Assembly (NCBI GenBank): GCA_965216885.1
Contig: OZ244209.1
Span: 3,534,001 to 3,598,000 of the forward strand
DNA from: CAYNJG01 sp965216885
GTDB taxonomy: Bacteria > Planctomycetota > Planctomycetia > Pirellulales > Pirellulaceae
Direction: 5' to 3'
Length of the DNA stretch: 64,000 bases
The notes below the pieces were generated by a model. It was not told the DNA's origin. It worked only from the letters and a program-made list of their open reading frames with translations, and searched no databases. The translations under genes and the position numbers were made by a program. Shown here one piece after another: positions 52,398-61,732 of the stretch (its first letter is position 1; the number at the start of each line of letters is the position of its first letter).

Positions 52398-55300
52398 ATG
52401 CAGAAATCACCAAGACGGAATCGCAAGTCACGGATCGAAGACCTCGAACGCCGCCAGCTTCTGACGGCCGACCTCAGCATCGAGGTGACTCCGCCCGCTG
52501 AGTTCATTCCCGGCGAGCCTGCGGTTGTGGAAATCGTGGTCCTCAACACTGGAAGTACTTCGCAGGAAGCCAACATCGCCAGCCTCACAGGCGATGTGCT
52601 TGAACAGATCTCGTGGACGCAATCTTCGCAACTGAAAACCGATTTTGATTCCGCGGACGCTGCCGATGGTTTCGGGATGACGATTTCCCGAGCGAGCAAC
52701 GTGTCCGGCTTTGGAAATCATGTCAGCAGCGTCGGCGATATCAATCACGATGGGATCGACGACGCGATGATTGCTGCCTTCTCCAAAGCCTACTTGCTGT
52801 TTGGTACCGCCAATCCGCCGACGGACGCGGCGACCGCGGCACTTGACGGTACAGATGGATTCGTCCTTACCGACTTCGACCGGAGGATCACGAGTGTGGC
52901 TAGCGGCGGTGACGTGAATGGCGACGGCATCGACGATCTTGTCCTCGGAGCGGCGAATGCGGGCAACCCGTCCGGCTCTCCAACTTCAAGCGCCGAAGGC
53001 CGCGTGTACGTCGTCTACGGATCGGACAACGGCTTCGCAGCGAGCCTCAATGTTGCGGAACTGAACGCCACGCAGGGCACGACCATCACGGGCTACGTTG
53101 CCGAAAACGGATATGGTTCCGGAATCGGATACAGCGTGGACATCGCCGAAGATGTCAACGGAGACTCTATCGACGATCTGATCATAGGTGGATTCGCGGG
53201 ATATGATTCCCGCACCGACGCCGTGTACGTCGTCCATGGCGCAACGGACCTGCCCTCCGCGATTCCCGTCGAAGGGCTGGACGGCGTGAATGGGTTTGCG
53301 ATTTACGACAGTAGCCGGAGTGAATTTGGAGCCTACCAATACGTCGGCGAAAGCGTTTCGGGTGGTGGTGATCTCAATGGAGACGGAATGGGCGAAATCG
53401 TTTTCGGTTCGCTCAACGGAATCCTTGGAGTCTCCGGAACTCCGGCGACCGCCAACATCCTGTTTGGCACCAACCAACAACGCCCGGCGGTGATCGACGT
53501 CCGGAACGTCAACGATGCCGACATTGCACGAGCCACCTATGGCTATTCCCCGAGTTCCGGCGAGTTCAGTTTCGCCGCGGACGCGATATCGCTGAGCGAC
53601 ACGGGAGACGTCAATGGCGATGGCAGGACGGATTTTCTGATCGGCGCCGGTCGAGCTTCCAACTTCGGCATCGCGGAAGTCGGATCGGCGCACGTCATTT
53701 ACGGAAACGATGAATTCCCCACGGACATCGACCTCGCGGCATTGACCGACGAAATGGGGACATCGCTTCGCGGCACGGTATTCTTCGAACGCGCCGGAAT
53801 CGACATCCAGTCGGCAGGTGATTTCGACGGCGATGGCAAGTCCGACTTTATCGTGAAGTCACAGGAGCAAACATGGCTGATTTTCGGCTCGTCGGATAGC
53901 ATCCCGAAAGTCTTTGCCGAGGAGTATCTTGACGGTCACGCCATTCGCCTGGGCGACGCGAGCAGCGCGGCGGGGGCCGGTGATTTCAATGCAGATGGTC
54001 TCGATGACGTCATCGTAGGATCAAGCAACGATTCATATATTTTGTGGGGCCACAATCGCCCGGACACCACCAGCCAGGGAAGCGGCGATCTGGCCGGCAC
54101 AGCAACCGTTCAAGCTGGGACCCGAACCGTATATCGGCTGTCGGGCGTCGTGCGCAATGACGCGACTGATTTTGGAAATGTCAGTGCAGAGATTACGTAT
54201 CAGGACGACGTGGAAGGAGAGGTTACCGAAAGCCGGTCAACCACGACGCCCGTCCGACGGGACGTTGATTTGCAGGTCGCAGGAACGCTAGTCCGCGACG
54301 AGGAGCATGCGGACGCAGTGTCGGTAACGATCGACATCACCAATCGCGGAAGGGTTGCGGCGACGCACTCACAGGTAACCGGCGAGCTCGATGCAGTGCT
54401 CGTCGATGCGGTCTGGACTCGAACGGTTCGAAACGTTGCGGAGGACTTCGCCACCCTGGACAACTTGCTGAATCAGACGGCACCGGAGGACGGCATCGAC
54501 CTTGCGTCGCTGGAAGGACCAACATTCGCAGCGGGCGACGTGAACGGCGACGGGTTCGACGATCTGGTCGACCGCGGCCGGCTCCTTCTGGGTGTAGCAA
54601 CCACCGAGCAGCAACCGACCAACGTGGAATCCGTAAACTTCCGCAGTGCCGAGAGCATCGTCTCGCGTGGCAAGCCGGCCGGCGATTTCAACGGTGACGG
54701 ACTGGACGATTTGCTGTTTCAGGATGGCGTGAGCAATTACCTGATTTACGGGCAGAGTGAATTCCCGGCTGGGCAAATCGAGCTGACGACGATCTCGAAC
54801 ACCGATGGTTTTCGCATCGACGCGACGCACGTCAACAACATTGGCGACCACGACAACGACGGCTTCGACGATCTGGCGATCACCTACTTCAACGCGACGC
54901 GATACACCACATCCATCATCTACGGCACCGATTTGCCACCGTCGATGATCGATCCAGACAACGTTTCTGAATTGGCCGACACGCAAATCGACTGGGCCCG
55001 GGGCGAATTCCCACTCAGGGATATCCGCGGCATCACCGAGCCTGTCACATCAGCGGGCGACATCAACGCCGACGGCATCAATGACCTGCTGTTGGGAGCC
55101 GCCACGGACTTTGGCGGACGAGCCATCATCGTGATGGGTAGCCCGGAACGCCGCGACAACCTGGATCTGGCCGACCTCCCCGTTGATGACGTCAAAGTCG
55201 TTCAACCTCGCCCACGCAGCGGCGGCAGTTTCCGCGTGGCTCCGGTGGGCGACGTCGATAGTGATGGCTTTCATGACATCGCGATATCCTATGACGGCGA

Positions 55301-56033
55301 CGTTCCGGCAGACTTCTCCGTCAGCAATTTGACCATCGCATTTGGAAACGCAAGTCCGGATGAAGAACTGGAAACCATCAACTTCACCGACGGGGCAGCC
55401 TTCGAAGCATTCGCGAATTTGAGTGCCGCCGGAGACGTGAACTTCGACGGATTTGATGACTTGCAAGCGGGTAGCCACATCCTGTTTGGGTCCGCCGACA
55501 TACGGTCGCTTGACGGTTCGGTCCTGGATCTTGTGGGCGAAGCCAACTCGCTGTCGATCCCGGAAGGCCGCATTGATCTGCGCGATATCGGCGATTTCAA
55601 CGGGAACGGCTGTTCCGACTTTCTCTCTGGTAGGTTCCTGCGATTCGCAACACTCGAAACGGAAGTTGTTGCAGGCCAAGGAGATATCGCGGACACGCCC
55701 GGTATAGGCGTGGGGACCATCGTGACCTACGAGATCGCGGGCACCGTTCGTTCAGACGCACACCCCCTGTCGATCTCCGTGAGTCCACCCGCCAATCGCA
55801 CCGAGCTCAACGAGGCCGACAATTCCTGGTCACAATCCCTTTCGTCGCCTCCGATCGTTCCGGGTGATGTCAACGGCGACGGCTTCGTTACGTTCCGCGA
55901 CTTCCTGACTCTTTCAAGCAACTTCGGAAAACCCCGCCCCACAAGAGGGGATGGGGACCTTAACGAAGATGGCGAAATTGATTTCGAGGACTTTCTGATC
56001 CTCAGCGCGAACTTTTCCGAAGAAGTTCGCTAA
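52398..56033 (+). CDS. Giant FG-GAP (integrin-alpha-like) repeat protein with dockerin end and LEPR-XLL-type tag
   Basis: About 1211 residues from ATG 52398; ATG 52365 is possible, while the long frame to 51984 overlaps the Omp85 gene and is spurious. The basic N-terminus leads to 'RIEDLERRQLLTADLSIEV', matching the planctomycete LEPR-XLL tag. The body has more than ten FG-GAP/calcium-binding motifs such as 'GDVNGDGIDDLVLGAANAG', 'GDFDGDGKSDFIV', 'GDVNFDGFDDLQAG', forming one or two seven-bladed propellers, with two beta-sandwich interludes ('VEIVVLNTGSTSQEANIA', 'VSVTIDITNRGRVAATHSQV'). The end is a type I dockerin-like EF-hand pair ('PGDVNGDGFVTFRDFLTLSSNFG', 'GDLNEDGEIDFEDFLILSANF' in pieces). 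Predicted large cell-surface or secreted protein. No Hint or toxin tip is present. Confidence 0.85.
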   Translation: MQKSPRRNRKSRIEDLERRQLLTADLSIEVTPPAEFIPGEPAVVEIVVLNTGSTSQEANIASLTGDVLEQISWTQSSQLKTDFDSADAADGFGMTISRASNVSGFGNHVSSVGDINHDGIDDAMIAAFSKAYLLFGTANPPTDAATAALDGTDGFVLTDFDRRITSVASGGDVNGDGIDDLVLGAANAGNPSGSPTSSAEGRVYVVYGSDNGFAASLNVAELNATQGTTITGYVAENGYGSGIGYSVDIAEDVNGDSIDDLIIGGFAGYDSRTDAVYVVHGATDLPSAIPVEGLDGVNGFAIYDSSRSEFGAYQYVGESVSGGGDLNGDGMGEIVFGSLNGILGVSGTPATANILFGTNQQRPAVIDVRNVNDADIARATYGYSPSSGEFSFAADAISLSDTGDVNGDGRTDFLIGAGRASNFGIAEVGSAHVIYGNDEFPTDIDLAALTDEMGTSLRGTVFFERAGIDIQSAGDFDGDGKSDFIVKSQEQTWLIFGSSDSIPKVFAEEYLDGHAIRLGDASSAAGAGDFNADGLDDVIVGSSNDSYILWGHNRPDTTSQGSGDLAGTATVQAGTRTVYRLSGVVRNDATDFGNVSAEITYQDDVEGEVTESRSTTTPVRRDVDLQVAGTLVRDEEHADAVSVTIDITNRGRVAATHSQVTGELDAVLVDAVWTRTVRNVAEDFATLDNLLNQTAPEDGIDLASLEGPTFAAGDVNGDGFDDLVDRGRLLLGVATTEQQPTNVESVNFRSAESIVSRGKPAGDFNGDGLDDLLFQDGVSNYLIYGQSEFPAGQIELTTISNTDGFRIDATHVNNIGDHDNDGFDDLAITYFNATRYTTSIIYGTDLPPSMIDPDNVSELADTQIDWARGEFPLRDIRGITEPVTSAGDINADGINDLLLGAATDFGGRAIIVMGSPERRDNLDLADLPVDDVKVVQPRPRSGGSFRVAPVGDVDSDGFHDIAISYDGDVPADFSVSNLTIAFGNASPDEELETINFTDGAAFEAFANLSAAGDVNFDGFDDLQAGSHILFGSADIRSLDGSVLDLVGEANSLSIPEGRIDLRDIGDFNGNGCSDFLSGRFLRFATLETEVVAGQGDIADTPGIGVGTIVTYEIAGTVRSDAHPLSISVSPPANRTELNEADNSWSQSLSSPPIVPGDVNGDGFVTFRDFLTLSSNFGKPRPTRGDGDLNEDGEIDFEDFLILSANFSEEVR

Positions 56034-56186
56034 AACAGAGTCAGATTATTGGTCCTTCACGTTGAAATATTGCGTGCAGTGACTGCTCGCGATCGCGGCC
56101 ATCGTCGTTCCGCACACCACGGTGACATTGCGATCGATCAACTTGCTATTTGACATCTGCGCGAGAACAAAAGGGAGTGCAATCGC

Positions 56187-57200
56187 ATGGCGATACTGAA
56201 TGCTGAAAAAGAAGCCGTAAACAGCCCCTGCATGTGTTGCGGCCATGACGAGGAGTCGGTGTATCTCAAAATGCGATTTCCGGAGTTTCCCGGAACGTTC
56301 GAATATCGCCGCTGTGAGGGATGCGGATTGGTATTCAATTCGCCACGACTGACGGATCTGTCGCAGTTGTACCAGGGTGACTATTTCTACTTCTGGAAGT
56401 CCGCGGAGTTTATGCGGCAGCGGATGTTGGGGCAGGTGTCACGACTGATCCGGCCGGCCGAGTTGATGCTGTCCGGGAAACGCGTCCTGGAAGTTGGATC
56501 AGCTCGCGGACACTTCCTTCACGTCCTGGGCAAAATGGGGTTCGAGGCCGAGGGAGTCGAACTGTCCGCGGATGCAATTGAAAGCGGTAAACGCAACCTT
56601 GGTGTCGAAGCGTGGCACGGCACCGTCGAAGCGATGAGTGACAACTACCTTGGCGAACCGTACGACCTTGTGGTCTCATCCTGCGTCGTCGAACACGTTG
56701 CCGATCCTCGTTCGTTTCTTACCGCATGTTCCCAATTACTGTCCGACGACGGACTGATGGTATTTGACGTCCCAAACATCAACAGTGCCAACGAAGACGA
56801 ACTGGGAGCGGCATGGCCGTACTTTCAGAAATATCACGTCTTTCTTTTCAATTCGGAATCCATCGAGCGGCTATTGCCACAGTGCGGCCTCGAGCTGGTG
56901 AAGTGCTTTTCGTACAACAACGCCCCGACGCCTCCAAAGGCACAGAAGAAGATGAAGCGAATGCGACGTCTGCTGGTCACACTGGACAAACTCGGCCTCT
57001 ATCGTCTCTTCCGCCGCTTCTACCGAGGTAAAGCACCCGATGAGCAGGAAGCCGCAACGGCAGTAAAGAGCATCACGAAAGCCGAGCTTGAGACAGTCGC
57101 GGACTACGCCGCATCGCCGGACGCAGCTCGCCCGTATGCAAGCTCGATGCAGGGCGATCACATCGTGGTCGTCGCACGGAAAGTGGCGAGCGGCGTTTAG
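56187..57200 (+). CDS. Class I SAM-dependent methyltransferase with Cys-rich N-terminus
   Basis: 337 residues. The N-terminal zinc-binding part 'CMCCGHDEE' ... 'YRRCEGCGLVFNSPRL' is typical of sugar- and polysaccharide-linked methyltransferases. Methyltransf_23 core: motif I 'VLEVGSARGHFLHVL' (about 97-111), 'AEGVELSADAIESGK', 'YDLVVSSCVVEHVADPRSFL', 'DDGLMVFDVPN'. The C-terminus is basic. Acceptor unknown; capsule, O-antigen or glycan is a guess from family habits. Confidence 0.85.
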   Translation: MAILNAEKEAVNSPCMCCGHDEESVYLKMRFPEFPGTFEYRRCEGCGLVFNSPRLTDLSQLYQGDYFYFWKSAEFMRQRMLGQVSRLIRPAELMLSGKRVLEVGSARGHFLHVLGKMGFEAEGVELSADAIESGKRNLGVEAWHGTVEAMSDNYLGEPYDLVVSSCVVEHVADPRSFLTACSQLLSDDGLMVFDVPNINSANEDELGAAWPYFQKYHVFLFNSESIERLLPQCGLELVKCFSYNNAPTPPKAQKKMKRMRRLLVTLDKLGLYRLFRRFYRGKAPDEQEAATAVKSITKAELETVADYAASPDAARPYASSMQGDHIVVVARKVASGV

Positions 57201-57313
57201 CGTAAACGTTGATGCGGACGCGAGCGAGTCACGCGAGACAGAGAATTGTCTGAATGCCGTTGCCGGACTGCAGCGGCAGGTCCCAATCGCATCGTTGCCA
57301 GGTCGTTGCCGGT

Positions 57314-58705
57314 TTAGAACAGCGACATCACCAACACAGCCACCAATGCACCGACCAACATTGCCAGCGGCACCACCACGGCCAATACCAGTGTGAGACT
57401 GGAGCCCGTCATTGGCTCTCTTGATCGTCGGCGTTCTACCGTCTCTGATTCGACGATAACCGGTGGTGTGTCTTTGGCGGGTGCGCGATTGCGAATGACG
57501 TTGGTGTCTTCGGACGCCGCAGAAATCGGGTGCGTCCCCTCCGAGATCTGGCTGGGGCTGCTGCTCTGGGATTCCGACAATTGCCCGCTGGCTTGCGAAT
57601 CTTCAATCTCAACGGCCGTGTCGTGCACGCCCGGCAGCGGAGCAGCCTGCCAGGGGCTTCGCTGTAGCCCTGCCAGAGGCAAGTCGTACTTTTCTTTTGC
57701 CCACGGCTCCAGTCGTCGAGCCACGTCCGCCGCAGATTGCAGTCGTCGACGCGAATCTTTTTCCATCATGTCCGCGATGACGTCAACGAACTCCTCACTG
57801 ATGTCGGGGTTCAACCGACGTGGGTGCCACGGCATCTCTTCAAGGTGACGTCGTACTTTGTCTTTCGTACGACCACCCGGAAATGGCACTTTCGCCGTAA
57901 TCGCATAGTAGAGCGTACACCCCAGCGAATAGATGTCGCTGCAGGCGGTTACACTGGACGGGTCCCGAATCTGTTCCGGTGAAAGGTAATCGGCCGTCCC
58001 CACGATCTTCCCGGCGCGCGGGTCATTGTCACCTTCGTGCAGGAAGCCGGCCAGTCCGAGATCAGAGAGCTTCGCAGTTCCATCGGGTGTGACGAGAATG
58101 TTGCCCGGCTTGATGTCGCGATGGATGAGCGTCTGGTCGTGGGCGTGCTGCAAACCCATCGCCACCTGGCTGACAATCGAAGCCGCCTGAACCATTGTCA
58201 GCCTGCCATCGATACGCACCAACCGTCTCAAGTCGGTGCCAGGAACGTACTCCGTGACCAGGTAGTAGACTTTGCCATCCTGTCCGGCGTCGTACGCGCG
58301 AACGAGTCTTGGGTGATCCAGTTGAGCCTGTGTGCGAATCTCCCGCGTGAAGCTGGCGATCGAATCGGGCGTCGAACGTTCCTGTGGCAGCACTTTGATG
58401 GCAACTTCGCGTCCCATCATTTCGTGTCGGGCCTTGAAGACCTGTCCCATGCCACCCTGACCAATCCAGTCCGTGATGATGTAGGGTCCGAGCGTAAATT
58501 TTGTCCGCCCTGTCTTCAGTTGTTCCGCCTGGTATTCCGTGACAGCGTCGGCAGTGACCAATACGGACGCCAGCGAATCCTGTGTAGGTTCGATGCCATT
58601 TGCCTTGACATCCTCAACCGCCGCAAGCAACTGCGCCTCCGTCACCAGTCCGCTTTGCAGAGCAGACTGCACGAATCGGGTTTCTGAGGATGTGGCGCGA
58701 CCCAA
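57314..58705 (-). CDS. Ser/Thr protein kinase, membrane-anchored
   Basis: 463 residues from TTG 58705 with GGAG 6 nt upstream. Residues 1-68 are the planctomycete helical domain also seen in the PQQ protein ('FVQSALQSGLVTEAQLLAAVED'). Kinase at about 75-335: 'IGQGGMGQVFKARHEMMGREVAIKVLP' (Gly loop, Lys), 'LVTEYVPGTDL', 'LIHRDIKPGNILV' (HRD), 'LSDLGLA' (DLG in place of DFG), 'GTADYLSPEQ', 'SDIYSLGCTLY'. A disordered Ser/Gln/Pro linker and one C-terminal helix ('LTLVLAVVVPLAMLVGALVAVLVM') follow. The very short outside tail suggests it lacks a large sensor domain. Confidence 0.93.
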   Translation of the reverse strand: MGRATSSETRFVQSALQSGLVTEAQLLAAVEDVKANGIEPTQDSLASVLVTADAVTEYQAEQLKTGRTKFTLGPYIITDWIGQGGMGQVFKARHEMMGREVAIKVLPQERSTPDSIASFTREIRTQAQLDHPRLVRAYDAGQDGKVYYLVTEYVPGTDLRRLVRIDGRLTMVQAASIVSQVAMGLQHAHDQTLIHRDIKPGNILVTPDGTAKLSDLGLAGFLHEGDNDPRAGKIVGTADYLSPEQIRDPSSVTACSDIYSLGCTLYYAITAKVPFPGGRTKDKVRRHLEEMPWHPRRLNPDISEEFVDVIADMMEKDSRRRLQSAADVARRLEPWAKEKYDLPLAGLQRSPWQAAPLPGVHDTAVEIEDSQASGQLSESQSSSPSQISEGTHPISAASEDTNVIRNRAPAKDTPPVIVESETVERRRSREPMTGSSLTLVLAVVVPLAMLVGALVAVLVMSLF

Positions 58706-59012
58706 GACTGGCTCCAGGGAAAAACAGAATTCAGGGAAGGGCGGTATTCTAACTCTAGCTCGCAGTCATACGAGAGCTATTTTCGATCTCAATTTGTAAC
58801 CATCGTTAGCATGTCGCAACACGGCCGCAATTTGTGGGAAATACTACTTTGCGCTCGAGGTACAAACCGACGCAATCCAACAGGGATTTCTCCTCCTTGT
58901 TTGCCAGAGCCGGATGATCAAATTGATCCCACCGTCACCAAGCACTGAAACGTGACAAAACGCGACAAGAACACGTGTAGTTGACCGACGCATCGCATGG
59001 TTCGATCAAGAA
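58706..59012. other. 307-nt intergenic region
   Basis: Lies between the starts of the kinase gene and the stop of the pseudouridine-synthase gene, both on the minus strand. No gene is seen. It should contain the kinase promoter, but no confident motif was found. Confidence 0.35.
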
Positions 59013-59702
59013 TTACGTGCCGACGAGCGGCCCCCAACTAGCGGGCGGCGGTACCACGACGTCTACCGGCTCGCGTTTTACTGGGTGGTTGAACACCAGA
59101 CGATGCGAGTGGAGTGCGATCCCTTGCTGCATAACGGTGGTGCTCCTGTATTTTCGGTCGCCCACGACCGGGTGCCCGACCGCGGAAAGCTGCACTCGAA
59201 TCTGATGCTTGCGGCCAGTGTCCAGCTTGACCTCCAGCAATGACATGTCACGTTTGAGTTCCCGCAGCACGCGATAGTGGAGCCTTGCTTCCTGCGCCGT
59301 TTCCGTATCTTTCATCGTGACATGCATGCGTCGGTGACGCTCATCTTTTCGCAACCAATGTTGCAATTGTCCCTCCGGTTGCTGGGGCACCCCCTCGACA
59401 ACCGCGTGGTAGATTTTTTCGACGTCACGATCCCGAAACTGTTTGCTCAACCTTGAAGCCGCCTTGGACGTCCTTGCGATCAGCAAAGCGCCGGTCACCG
59501 GTGCGTCCAGCCGACTGACAACGCCGAGATAGACGTTGCCGGGCTTGTTGTACTTGCGCGCGATGTATTCCCTGGCAATCGACAGCACACTGGGCACGCC
59601 TTCGGCGACTCCCATGGTTGGCAGTTCCGCAGGTTTATTGACGACCAACACATGGTTGTCCTCAACGAGGACTTTCAGTTCGTGTTGTCGGTTGTCTCGC
59701 AT
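59013..59702 (-). CDS. RluA-family pseudouridine synthase
   Basis: 229 residues. It contains 'VLVVNKPAELPTM', 'VSRLDAPVTGALLIARTSKAASRLSKQF' (the catalytic Asp in S-R-L-D, where most members have H-R-L-D), 'KIYHAVVEG', 'LEVKLDTGRKHQIRVQLSAVGHPVVGDRKY' (in pieces) and 'HSHRLVF'. It is shorter than RluC/RluD and lacks an S4 domain, like RluA/TruC-type enzymes. It isomerises uridine in rRNA or tRNA; the exact site cannot be told. Confidence 0.9.
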   Translation of the reverse strand: MRDNRQHELKVLVEDNHVLVVNKPAELPTMGVAEGVPSVLSIAREYIARKYNKPGNVYLGVVSRLDAPVTGALLIARTSKAASRLSKQFRDRDVEKIYHAVVEGVPQQPEGQLQHWLRKDERHRRMHVTMKDTETAQEARLHYRVLRELKRDMSLLEVKLDTGRKHQIRVQLSAVGHPVVGDRKYRSTTVMQQGIALHSHRLVFNHPVKREPVDVVVPPPASWGPLVGT

Positions 59703-59788
59703 TCGCTAAGCTAGACCTGAAAGTCGCCCAGTAAATAAAGTGTCTACGATCTGGCTTCCATTGTTTTTTGCCTCAATCGTTCTACGCC

Positions 59789-60364
59789 ATGCGTCTCATC
59801 CTTGCCAGTCAATCACCTCGCAGACGGGAACTTCTTGAGTCTGCCGGTTACGAGTTTGAAATCATTGTTCCGGATGAGTCGGCCGAATCCGGAATGTGCA
59901 GTGGCGAATCGGCTCGGGATATGGTGGCGAGATTTGGCCGGCAGAAAGCGGAATGGGTGGCCAGGCAGGTCAACGACGCCGCGATCGTCATCGGCTGCGA
60001 CACGGTGGCCGAGTGCCATGGTCAGATACTGGGCAAGCCGCGAGATCAGGATCATGCCGGGCAGATGCTGCAATTGCTGCGAGGCCGGGAACACTTCGTC
60101 CACAGCGGGCTTTGCCTGTGGCGTAAACCAGAGGATACGGTGCTCGTTCACGTTGAGACCACCACTCTGACGATGCGGGACATTTCGGATACTGAACTGG
60201 ATACCTATCTGGATGGCGATCAGTGGATCGGAAAGGCCGGCGCATTCGGTTTGCAGGACCGAACTGGCTGGATCGAGGTCACCCGGGGCAGCGAATCCAA
60301 CGTCGTTGGGCTGCCAATGGAGTTGCTCAAAACGATGTTAGCGGAGATAACAGCAGCTGGCTAA
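59789..60364 (+). CDS. maf: Maf-family nucleotide pyrophosphatase
   Basis: 191 residues from ATG 59789, which gives the canonical start 'MRLILASQSPRRRELLESAGYEF'; an extension to 59768 is unnecessary. Other family motifs: 'VIGCDTVAECHGQILGKPRD', 'KAGAFGLQDR' and 'GSESNVVGLPMELL'. Known: Maf proteins hydrolyse dTTP/UTP or modified nucleotides as house-cleaning enzymes. It is divergent from the pseudouridine synthase gene. Confidence 0.9.
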   Translation: MRLILASQSPRRRELLESAGYEFEIIVPDESAESGMCSGESARDMVARFGRQKAEWVARQVNDAAIVIGCDTVAECHGQILGKPRDQDHAGQMLQLLRGREHFVHSGLCLWRKPEDTVLVHVETTTLTMRDISDTELDTYLDGDQWIGKAGAFGLQDRTGWIEVTRGSESNVVGLPMELLKTMLAEITAAG

Positions 60365-60384
60365 AGTTACTTCGTAGGACAATC

Positions 60385-60696
60385 ATGTTCGCCAAAATCG
60401 CAAAAACGTCGGATATTCCCGATCCCGGAAAACAGTACTTCGAAGTCGACGACCGATTGGTAGTTCTCTTCCATGTTGGTGGTGAATACTATTGCCTTGA
60501 AGATGTCTGCACGCACGATGGCGGACCATTGGGAGAGGGTAGTCTGGAAGACAAGACGATTGCCTGCCCACGTCACGGTGCGAAGTTTGACATCACCAAC
60601 GGGGCAGCCCTGACCATGCCCGCCACGTCCGCGACAATGTCGCACGCCGTCAAAGTCGAAGGCGACGACGTACTCATTGAACTCTCCGCAGAATAA
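60385..60696 (+). CDS. Rieske [2Fe-2S] ferredoxin
   Basis: 103 residues from ATG 60385; the frame is open upstream to 60223, but that part overlaps maf. Cluster ligands: 'CTHDGGPLGEG' (C-x-H) and 'CPRHGAKFD' (C-x-x-H), as in NirD and dioxygenase-type ferredoxins. It is 20 nt after maf and 24 nt before a Fe-S assembly factor, so the two probably work together. No oxygenase partner is seen nearby. Confidence 0.88.
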   Translation: MFAKIAKTSDIPDPGKQYFEVDDRLVVLFHVGGEYYCLEDVCTHDGGPLGEGSLEDKTIACPRHGAKFDITNGAALTMPATSATMSHAVKVEGDDVLIELSAE

Positions 60697-60720
60697 CCGC
60701 CAGCCATGAGGCTCTGAAAA

Positions 60721-61038
60721 ATGATCAGTGAAGACAAGGTTTTCGAAGAACTCAAAAAAGTTATCGACCCTGAACTGTTCGTGAACATCGTCGACCTTGG
60801 ACTCATCTACGTCGTTGACATCAAGGACGCCGAGGAAGAAGGCAAGAAAGACGTATTCATTGACATGACAATGACGTCTCCTGCCTGCCCCGCGGGACCG
60901 CAGCTTATCTCTAACAGCAAAAATGTCGTCGGGCAGTTGGAAGAGGTGAACAACGTCGAAGTCAAAATCGTCATGGACCCGCCCTGGACCCCGGACAAGA
61001 TGACCGAAGACGCCAAAGACCAGCTGGGCATTTTCTAA
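60721..61038 (+). CDS. MIP18/DUF59-family iron-sulfur cluster assembly factor
   Basis: 105 residues. 'DKVFEELKKVIDPELFVNIVDLGLIYVVDI' and 'MTMTSPACPAGPQL' carry the DPE and the reactive Cys (T-S-P-x-C-P) of the family, and 'VKIVMDPPWTPDKMTEDAKDQLGIF' the conserved W-x-P-D-x-M-x-E-x-A-x-x-x-L-G end. Known: SufT/PaaD-like proteins help mature Fe-S proteins. It follows the Rieske gene by 24 nt. Confidence 0.92.
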   Translation: MISEDKVFEELKKVIDPELFVNIVDLGLIYVVDIKDAEEEGKKDVFIDMTMTSPACPAGPQLISNSKNVVGQLEEVNNVEVKIVMDPPWTPDKMTEDAKDQLGIF

Positions 61039-61065
61039 CAGCATTCCCTGGCGGATCCCCCGGCG

Positions 61066-61653
61066 ATGGACTTTTCGATTTCCCTTCCAGATTGGGCAGT
61101 GACTGAAACGAGTCGATTGCCCTCTCGCATCGCCACCGTCGAAGAACGAATGCGTCACGTCATTCGCTTCTCGCGACTCAACTTTGAAAAGGAAACCGGC
61201 GGCCCCTTCGCTGCCGGTCTGTTTGAGAGCGACTCTGGGCGGCTGGTAGTCATCGGCGTGAACCGCGTCGTGCCCTCCATGTGTTCATCTGCCCATGCAG
61301 AAATCGTCGCCCTGTCGCTGGCGCAGAAGATGCTTCAGTCGCACGACCTGGGCGGTGACGGAATGGCTAACTACCAACTAGTAGTGAACTGGCGACCGTG
61401 TGCGATGTGTTACGGGGCCGTGATCTGGTCGGGCGTTCGCGATCTGGTCATTGCCGGCAGTGACTCGCAGCTGGAAGAGATTACCGGGTTCGACGAGGGC
61501 CCACTTCATCCCGACTGGTTCGATGAACTCCAAAAACGGGGAATCGCAGTGCAAGACAACCTGCTCAAAGAGGAAGCTTGCGACGTATTCCGACTCTTTC
61601 GTGCCAGCGGTAGCCCCGTGTACAACGGCCGCGGTGCGGACACGGATAGCTAG
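61066..61653 (+). CDS. Zinc-dependent nucleoside/guanine deaminase family protein
   Basis: 195 residues. The CMP/dCMP deaminase zinc site is present: 'SAHAEIVAL' (H-A-E) and 'RPCAMCYGAVIWSGV' (P-C-x-x-C). 'RFSRLNFEKETGGPFAAGLF' precedes it, as in guanine deaminase and TadA-like enzymes. The C-terminal extension ('GFDEGPLHPDWFDELQKRGIAV') resembles the end of bacterial guanine deaminases more than TadA. The substrate is not certain. Confidence 0.85.
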   Translation: MDFSISLPDWAVTETSRLPSRIATVEERMRHVIRFSRLNFEKETGGPFAAGLFESDSGRLVVIGVNRVVPSMCSSAHAEIVALSLAQKMLQSHDLGGDGMANYQLVVNWRPCAMCYGAVIWSGVRDLVIAGSDSQLEEITGFDEGPLHPDWFDELQKRGIAVQDNLLKEEACDVFRLFRASGSPVYNGRGADTDS

Positions 61654-61732
61654 AAAAATCCGGCAACGTTGCGAAATCTGAGCTTTAACTTCACGGTGCA
61701 ACAAACGCCAATTTCCGTCGGGGTACGCACGC

